Assembly (NCBI RefSeq): GCF_002286785.1
Contig: NZ_MUJY01000182.1
Span: 62,001 to 126,000 of the forward strand
Direction: 5' to 3'
Length of the DNA: 64,000 nucleotides
Source: Pseudomonas sp. PIC25
GTDB lineage: Bacteria; Pseudomonadota; Gammaproteobacteria; Pseudomonadales; Pseudomonadaceae
In this document: one piece after another, positions 58,455 to 64,000 of the stretch
Position numbering within the stretch: the first letter of the stretch is position 1
Layout of the letters: each line of letters begins with the position of its first letter
The notes under the pieces: model-generated
Seen by the model: the letters and a program-made list of their open reading frames with translations, nothing else
The model's database searches: none
What the model was told of the DNA's origin: nothing
Made by a program: the position numbers and the translations under genes

Positions 58455-59168
58455 TCAGAGCCCGAGCACCAGATACATATAGCGCCTGAGAATGGCCAGC
58501 ATCTCTTCGATGTTCAAGTGCTCCACCCCGTCGAGCAGGCCCTGATACTCCATGCGCTCGATGATGCCCGCCAGCACCTCGGCATCCTGTCTCGGCTGTT
58601 GCGAGCCGAGCACCTGGAAGAAATGCGTGGTGCCTTGTAGCAGGATCTGCCGGTGCGAGCGGACCAGTTCGTGAAGGCGCGGGTTGAGCAACGCTTCCTG
58701 GTGGAAGGCATGTTCCGCCATCAGGTGATCGCGACGGGTGAGCAATTGGTGGCGCACGTACTCGACGGCCAGCCGGGCGATCTCATCGGCCAGGTTGCGT
58801 CGCGATTCGGCGGTGCCGTCCAGTTTGCCGACTTCCTCCAGCAGCAGCCCCTGGGTGCTTTCCCAGAAGTGAGCCATGTAGGCGGCGCTGCGTTCGACGA
58901 ACTGGGCGAAGGTATCGGTGATGAGGTCGTCGATATCCTTGAAGTAATAGGTGGTGGCCGACAGCGGCACCTCGGCCTCGGCCGCCACGGCGCGATGACG
59001 CACGGCGCGCACGCCTTCGCGGACGATGATGCGCATGGCGGCATCGAGAATGGCCTGGCGGCGCTGCTCGCTGCCTTGCCGGCTGGCCTTGCGGCCCTGG
59101 TACTGGACACTGTCGGCGACGGCGTTGGCGATGCGGGAAGCACTATCGGGAGCGGAGGGGCGGGTCAC
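58455..59168 (-). CDS. TetR-family regulator heading the cluster
   Basis: 237 residues. An N-terminal tail of about 30 residues rich in Ser, Arg and Gln is followed by a TetR HTH (VRAVRHRAVAAEAEVPLSATTYYFKDIDDLI). The C-terminal domain is helical. It is the first gene of the minus-strand group and may control the genes downstream (98 bases to the lipoprotein gene). The signal it senses is unknown. Confidence 0.88.
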   Translation of the reverse strand: MTRPSAPDSASRIANAVADSVQYQGRKASRQGSEQRRQAILDAAMRIIVREGVRAVRHRAVAAEAEVPLSATTYYFKDIDDLITDTFAQFVERSAAYMAHFWESTQGLLLEEVGKLDGTAESRRNLADEIARLAVEYVRHQLLTRRDHLMAEHAFHQEALLNPRLHELVRSHRQILLQGTTHFFQVLGSQQPRQDAEVLAGIIERMEYQGLLDGVEHLNIEEMLAILRRYMYLVLGL

Positions 59169-59249
59169 GGCGGCGATTTCCTCGAACTCGGTGGAACGAA
59201 CGCAGAATCAGACTTGGGACGCCGGGATGACCCGGCCGGAGCACAAAAA

Positions 59250-59267
59250 AGCCGCCCGAAGGCGGCT
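59250..59267 (-). terminator. Intrinsic terminator of the lysS-prfB operon
   Basis: AGCCGCC (59250-59256) pairs with GGCGGCT (59261-59267) around a CGAA loop; on the minus strand it is followed by TTTTTTGTGC. It lies 13 bases past the lysS stop. Confidence 0.88.
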
Positions 59268-59280
59268 CTTTTCATGACGC

Positions 59281-60783
59281 TCAGACTTCCGGACGCATGT
59301 GCGGGAAGAGGATCACGTCGCGGATCGACGGCGAGTCGGTGAGCAGCATCACCAGACGGTCGATGCCAATGCCTTCGCCGGCGGTGGGCGGCATGCCGTA
59401 CTCCAGGGCGCGAACGAAGTCGGCGTCGAAGTGCATGGCTTCGTCGTCACCGGCATCCTTGTCGCGAACCTGGGCGAGGAAGCGCTCGGCCTGGTCTTCC
59501 GCGTCGTTCAACTCGGAGTAGGCGTTGGCGATCTCGCGGCCGCCGATGAACAGCTCGAAGCGGTCGGTGACGCTTGGGTCGTCATCGCTGCGACGGGCCA
59601 GCGGCGAGACTTCGAACGGGTAGCGGGTGATGAAGGTAGGCTGCTCCAGCTTGTGCTCGACCAGTTCCTCGAAAATCATCGTCTGCAGCTTGCCCAGGCC
59701 CTCGAAGCCCTTTACATCGGCACCGGCCTTCTTGGCGATGGCGCGGGCCTTGTCGATGTCCTTGAGGTCGGCTTCGCTGATGTCCGGGTTGAACTTGAGG
59801 ATCGAATCGAACACGGACAGGCGGGCGAACGGCTCGCCGAAATGGAACACCTTGCCCTGGTAGGGTACGTCGGTGGTGCCGAGAACGGACAGGGCCAGCT
59901 CGCGGAACAGTTCCTCGGTGAGGTCCATGTTGTCTTCGTAGTCGGCGTAGGCCTGGTAGAACTCGAGCATGGTGAACTCGGGGTTGTGCCGGGTCGAGAC
60001 GCCTTCGTTACGGAAGTTGCGGTTGATCTCGAAGACTTTCTCGAATCCGCCCACCACCAGACGCTTGAGGTACAGCTCCGGGGCGATGCGCAGGAACATG
60101 GCCATGTCCAGCGCATTGTGGTGCGTCTCGAACGGTTTGGCCGCCGCGCCACCCGGGATGGTCTGCAGCATCGGCGTTTCCACTTCGAGGAAATTGCGGT
60201 CGGCGAGGAACTTGCGGATGTGGGCGATCACCTTGGAACGCACGCGGAAGGTATGACGCACCTCCTCGTTCATGATCAGGTCGACGTAGCGCTGGCGGTA
60301 GCGCTGCTCGGTATCGGTCAGGCCATGGAACTTGTCCGGCAGCGGGCGCAGCGACTTGGTCAGCAGGCGCACGTTATCCATGTAGACGTAGAGGTCGCCC
60401 TTGCCGGAGCGCGCCAAGGTGCCCTCGGCGGCGATGATGTCGCCCAGGTCCCAGTGCTTGAGCGCTTCGAGGGTCTCGGCCGGCAGCGTCTTGCGGTCGA
60501 CGTAGACCTGGATGCGCCCGCTCATGTCCTGGATCACCATGAAGGCGCCGCGGTTGAGCATGATGCGCCCGGCGACCTTGACCTTGATGCCGGCGGCCTC
60601 GAGTTCTTCCTTGCTCTTCTCGGCGTAGGCCTGCTGCAAGTCGCCGCACAGGCTGTCGCGGCGGAAGTCGTTGGGGAAGGCGTTGCCCTTGGTGCGTTCC
60701 GCGGCAAGTTTTTCCTTGCGCTGGGCAATCAGCTTGTTCTCTTCCTCGTGGATCGCATGCTCGTTCAGCGGTTGTTCGCTCAT
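59281..60783 (-). CDS. lysS: Lysyl-tRNA synthetase (class II)
   Basis: 500 residues. An OB-fold anticodon-binding domain (about 60-170) is followed by the class II catalytic core: motif 2 [26 protein letters not shown] and motif 3 [14 protein letters not shown]. It charges tRNA-Lys. It follows prfB by 118 bases, as in E. coli. Confidence 0.97.
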   Translation of the reverse strand: MSEQPLNEHAIHEEENKLIAQRKEKLAAERTKGNAFPNDFRRDSLCGDLQQAYAEKSKEELEAAGIKVKVAGRIMLNRGAFMVIQDMSGRIQVYVDRKTLPAETLEALKHWDLGDIIAAEGTLARSGKGDLYVYMDNVRLLTKSLRPLPDKFHGLTDTEQRYRQRYVDLIMNEEVRHTFRVRSKVIAHIRKFLADRNFLEVETPMLQTIPGGAAAKPFETHHNALDMAMFLRIAPELYLKRLVVGGFEKVFEINRNFRNEGVSTRHNPEFTMLEFYQAYADYEDNMDLTEELFRELALSVLGTTDVPYQGKVFHFGEPFARLSVFDSILKFNPDISEADLKDIDKARAIAKKAGADVKGFEGLGKLQTMIFEELVEHKLEQPTFITRYPFEVSPLARRSDDDPSVTDRFELFIGGREIANAYSELNDAEDQAERFLAQVRDKDAGDDEAMHFDADFVRALEYGMPPTAGEGIGIDRLVMLLTDSPSIRDVILFPHMRPEV

Positions 60784-60901
60784 GGTGGTCTTTTGCCTGG
60801 CGCTTGTTACGTAATGAGTGAAATGCAGGTGCGAGGGGGCTCGCGAACCGGGCGCCCCGCACGCGACGTTCGCGGGCGGGAGCGCTCCTGCAAATGGTCT
60901 G

Positions 60902-61997
60902 TCACAGCCCCTGCTTGAGGCTCGCTTCGATGAAGTCGTCCAGATCGCCGTCCAGCACCGCGTCGCAGTTGCTGTTCTCGATGCCGGTGCGCAGGTCCTT
61001 GATCCGCGACTGGTCGAGCACGTAGGAACGGATCTGGTGACCCCAACCGATGTCCGACTTGGTGTCTTCCAGGGCCTGGGCGGCGGCGTTGCGCTTCATC
61101 ATTTCCAGCTCGTACAACTTGGCACGCAGCATCTTCATGGCGCGGTCCTTGTTGGCGTGCTGGGAGCGTTCGTTCTGGCAGGACACCACGGTGTTGGTCG
61201 GCAGGTGGGTGATACGCACCGCGGAGTCGGTGGTGTTCACGTGCTGACCACCGGCCCCGGAGGAACGGTAGGTATCGATGCGCAGGTCGGCCGGGTTGAT
61301 CTCGATCTCGACGTTGTCATCCACTTCCGGCGAGGCGAATACCGCGGAGAACGAGGTATGCCGGCGGTTGCCGGAGTCGAACGGGCTTTTGCGCACCAGG
61401 CGGTGCACGCCGATCTCGGTACGCAGCCAGCCGAAGGCGTACTCGCCCTTGACGTGGACCGTGGCGCTCTTGATGCCGGCGACTTCGCCCTCGGACAGTT
61501 CGACGATCTCGGTGTCGAAGCCACGCTTGTCAGCCCAGCGCAGGTACATGCGCAGCAGCATGTTGGCCCAGTCCTGGGCCTCGGTACCGCCGGAGCCGGC
61601 CTGAATGTCCAAGTAAGCGTTGTTGGCATCCATCTCGCCGCTGAACATGCGGCGGAATTCCAGTTTCTCGAGGATGCCGCGCAGGCGCTCGACTTCCACG
61701 GCGACATCGTTCACCGCGCCTTCGTCGTTCTCTTCGGCGGCCATGTCGAGCAGGTCGCGGGAATCGGCGAGGCCGCCGTGAAGCTCGTCGAGTGTCTCGA
61801 CGATCAGCGCCAGCTGGGCGCGTTCGCGGCCCAGGTTCTGCGCGTATTCCGGGTTGTTCCAGACGTTCGGGTCTTCGAGCTCGCGCTCGACTTCAGTCAG
61901 GCGATCACGCTTGTGATCGTAGTCAAAGATACCCCCGAATCGTCTGGGTGCGCTCGGAGAGGTCCTTGATGCTGTTCAGGATCGGATTGATTTCCAT
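60902..61997 (-). CDS. prfB: Peptide chain release factor 2, with programmed +1 frameshift
   Basis: 364 residues after frameshifting. The first frame starts at the ATG at 61997 ([20 protein letters not shown]) and meets TGA at 61925-61923; a +1 slip at CTTTGAC joins it to the second frame, which continues to the stop at 60902. The second frame has SPF (stop-codon recognition, in the segment [10 protein letters not shown]) and GGQ (SGAGGQHVN). RF2 terminates at UGA and UAA. The frameshift lets RF2 levels control their own synthesis. Confidence 0.95.
61922..61937 (-). promoter_or_regulatory. prfB frameshift site
   Basis: On the minus strand GGGGGTAT (Shine-Dalgarno-like) is followed by CTTTGAC, the slippery CTT codon and in-frame TGA stop followed by C, the weak stop context. 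This matches the E. coli prfB site, including the spacing. Confidence 0.93.
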
Positions 61998-62107
61998 GGC
62001 TGGGAGCACTCGCAGGCGAAACTTTGAAAAGCCGGCGAGTATACCCCACTCCGCCGGCCCTGGCAGCCCGCTCGTCCCGCCCCAGCCGGCTAATCCTGAC
62101 CATTGGC

Positions 62108-63772
62108 TCACGCCACGCCGGCCGGCTCTCGCGCCTGGGCCGGAACCCCGGTCGCCGTACAGGCCCGTTGCCGGTCTTCGCGGATCAGCTCGGCGGCCTT
62201 CTCAGCGACCATCAGCACTGGCGCGCAGGTATTGCCGGAGACGATGCGCGGCATGATCGACGCATCGGCGATACGCAGCCCGGCCACGCCATGCACGCGC
62301 AGGCGCGCGTCAACCACCGCGTCAGGTCCCGAACCCATCCGGCAGGTCCCGGACGGGTGGAAGATGGTGGTGCCGATCAAGCCGGCGGCCTGCCGCAAGT
62401 CGTCCTCGGTCTGGTAGGCCGGGCCCGGCAGGTATTCCTCCGGCCGGTAGCCTGCCAGGGCCGGCGCGGCGACGATGCGCCGGGTCAGACGAATGGCGTC
62501 GGCCGCCACCGCCAGGTCGCGTGGATCGCTCAGGTAATTCGGCTGGATGAGGGGCGCTGCCTGCGGATCGACGGAACGGATCTCCACCCTTCCCCGGCTT
62601 TCCGGACGCAGGTTGCAGACCGAAGCGGTGAAGGCCGGGAAGTCGTGCAACGGATCGCCGAACTTGTCCAGCGACAGCGGTTGCACGTGGTATTGCAGAT
62701 TGGCGGACGCCTGCCCCGGATCGGAACGAGCGAAGGCGCCCAGTTGGCTCGGCGCCATGGCCAGCGGTCCACTGCGGCTGAGCAGGTAGCGCAGGCCCAT
62801 CCCGCACTTGCCCCACAGGCTGCCGGCCAGTTGGTTGAGGGTCGTCGCACCGCTGATCCGGTAGATCAATCGCAATTGCAGGTGGTCCTGCAGGTTGGCG
62901 CCAACACCCGGCAACTCATGACGAACGCCAATGCCCAGGCGCTCCAGCAACGGACGCGGGCCGATGCCCGAACGCTGCAGCAAGGCGGGCGAACCGATGG
63001 AACCCGCGCATAGGAGGGTCTCGCGAGAGGCCCTGAACGACCGCTCCTGGCCCTGCCAACGCACCAGCACGCCCGCCACCCTACCCTCGTCGAACAGTAG
63101 CCGCTCCGCCTCGGCCCCCGTCAGCACGGTGAGATTGGCACGCTGACGGATACCACGAAGGAACGCCTTGGAGGCATTCCAGCGCACCCCGCTACGCTGA
63201 TTGACCTGAAAGTAGCTGCAGCCTTCATTGTCGCCGCCGTTGAAGTCGTCGATGCTGGCGATCCCCGTCTGCGCGGCCGCTTGGCGGAAGGCATCGAGGA
63301 TTGGCCAGGACAGGCGCTGACGTTCGACCCGCCACTCACCGTCGCCGCCGTGCAGGTCACTGGCTCCGGCGAAGTGGTTCTCTGTCCGCATGAACAAAGG
63401 CAGCACGTCCTTCCAGGCCCAGCCGGGATTGCCCTCGGCGGCCCAGCCGTCGTAGTCCCTGGCCTGCCCACGCATGTAGATCATCCCGTTGATCGAGGAG
63501 CAGCCGCCGAGCACCTTGCCGCGCGGGTATTTCAACGCCCGCCCGTTCAGGCCGGGCTCGGCCTCGGTGCTGAAACACCAGTCGGTACGCGGGTTGCCGA
63601 TGCAATACAGGTAGCCGACGGGAATATGAATCCAGGGATAGTTGTCACGTCCGCCGGCCTCCAGCAGCAGCACTCGCACGGCGGGATCGGCGGACAGGCG
63701 ATTGGCCAGCAGGCAGCCCGCCGGCCCGGCGCCGACGATGACGTAGTCGTAATCCTGGGTAATGTCCGGCAT
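62108..63772 (-). CDS. GMC family oxidoreductase (FAD-dependent alcohol dehydrogenase)
   Basis: 554 residues. The FAD motif VGAGPAGCLLANRL is at the N-terminus; GMC signatures GGCSSINGMIYMRGQARDYDGW and the active-site HPSGTCRMG are present, with SGNTCAPVLMVAEKAAEL at the C-terminus. The family includes choline, glucose and long-chain alcohol dehydrogenases; the substrate cannot be told. It matches PA3710 in my memory. No signal peptide. Confidence 0.88.
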   Translation of the reverse strand: MPDITQDYDYVIVGAGPAGCLLANRLSADPAVRVLLLEAGGRDNYPWIHIPVGYLYCIGNPRTDWCFSTEAEPGLNGRALKYPRGKVLGGCSSINGMIYMRGQARDYDGWAAEGNPGWAWKDVLPLFMRTENHFAGASDLHGGDGEWRVERQRLSWPILDAFRQAAAQTGIASIDDFNGGDNEGCSYFQVNQRSGVRWNASKAFLRGIRQRANLTVLTGAEAERLLFDEGRVAGVLVRWQGQERSFRASRETLLCAGSIGSPALLQRSGIGPRPLLERLGIGVRHELPGVGANLQDHLQLRLIYRISGATTLNQLAGSLWGKCGMGLRYLLSRSGPLAMAPSQLGAFARSDPGQASANLQYHVQPLSLDKFGDPLHDFPAFTASVCNLRPESRGRVEIRSVDPQAAPLIQPNYLSDPRDLAVAADAIRLTRRIVAAPALAGYRPEEYLPGPAYQTEDDLRQAAGLIGTTIFHPSGTCRMGSGPDAVVDARLRVHGVAGLRIADASIMPRIVSGNTCAPVLMVAEKAAELIREDRQRACTATGVPAQAREPAGVA

Positions 63773-63901
63773 CGCACTCTCCCTGGTTTTGTTCTTATCG
63801 GGAAAACCTAGTCGTTGACGAACGAATAGGGAATGACCTGCGTTTCGTCCGCGAACGGCACCCGACGCGGCAAAGGCCGGCGCCAGGTTCGGACAGGGCC
63901 G

Positions 63902-64000
63902 TCAGACGCCAGCCTGGGCCTGCTTCACCTGGGCTTCCAACTCGGCCTTCAGCGCCGGGTCGAGCTTCAGTTGGCGGGCCAGCTCGTCGAGGTAGGCGCG
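63902..64000 (-). CDS. DUF533/YebE-like protein, C-terminus only
   Basis: The last 33 codons of a minus-strand gene, reading AYLDELARQLKLDPALKAE... to a stop at 63902. This resembles the C-terminal segment of DUF533 (YebE-like) membrane proteins, seen in the AYLDxLA and L...L...IE/AQV pattern. Only the tail is in the window, so the assignment is tentative. Confidence 0.5.
   Translation of the reverse strand, partial: RAYLDELARQLKLDPALKAELEAQVKQAQAGV

Noticed and set aside
60902-61744. prfB as a 280-codon gene starting at 61744
   Set aside because: This internal ATG drops the conserved N-terminal domain; the +1 frameshift joins it to the ATG at 61997.

Overview
The window is a GC-rich, almost fully coding stretch of a Pseudomonas chromosome, most likely from the P. 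aeruginosa group or a close relative. The basis is gene order and protein families recognised by eye: lpx/bamA/rseP/dxr/cdsA/uppS/frr/pyrH/tsf/rpsB, then map/glnD/dapC; an LpxA with Met169, the residue linked to C10 selectivity in P. aeruginosa; and MexJK/MexL-like, LptF-like and NdvB-like genes. No phage genes, integrases, insertion sequences, CRISPR arrays, tRNA or rRNA genes were seen, and no gap between genes exceeds 300 bases.

Layout. 1-13274 (minus): an envelope and translation superoperon running from rpsB-tsf-pyrH-frr-uppS-cdsA-dxr-rseP-bamA-skp-lpxD-fabZ-lpxA into a truncated lpxB. 13536-18312 (plus): map, glnD (nitrogen sensor) and dapC. 18355-30754: a mixed block with a PL7 alginate lyase, an ArsC/Spx-like protein, a LysE-type exporter, dapD, csdA-csdE, tcdA, a YqhD-type aldehyde reductase, an NdvB-type glucan synthase, dapE, rlmA, a small unknown gene and a cold-shock gene. 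dapC, dapD and dapE, three steps of the succinylase route to diaminopimelate and lysine, all lie here. 30987-35479 (minus): an ABC transporter with GldG-like and DUF4340 proteins. 35706-39402 (plus): plsB, a DUF4197 protein and a truncated haemoglobin. 39405-44653: a MexJK-like RND pump with a divergent TetR repressor and a small cysteine-containing exported protein downstream. 44660-51860 (minus): rsmJ, an extensin-like protein, a DUF72 protein, a small unknown protein, tsaB, adk and ppc. 52086-53894 (plus): a small unknown protein, a DUF4398 lipoprotein and LptF. 53934-59168 (minus): a tightly packed cluster of poorly characterised genes led by a TetR regulator. 59281-61997 (minus): lysS and prfB, the latter with a programmed +1 frameshift. 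62108-64000 (minus): a GMC oxidoreductase and the tail of a DUF533-like gene.

Most of the window is core housekeeping. The best candidate for an undescribed system is the 53934-59168 cluster: TetR regulator, lipoprotein, a DUF1704 protein carrying an HExxxH metallopeptidase-like motif, an AIM24-like protein, a lipoprotein alpha/beta hydrolase, a small membrane protein and a macrodomain protein, mostly joined by overlapping or nearly touching reading frames. Secondary points of interest are two hairpin repeats of one family (one abutting csdA, one inside that cluster), the Gld-like transporter, and regulatory structures around rpsB/tsf, the cold-shock gene, mexJ/mexL and adk/ppc. Comparisons with PAO1 gene order are from memory and were not computed.
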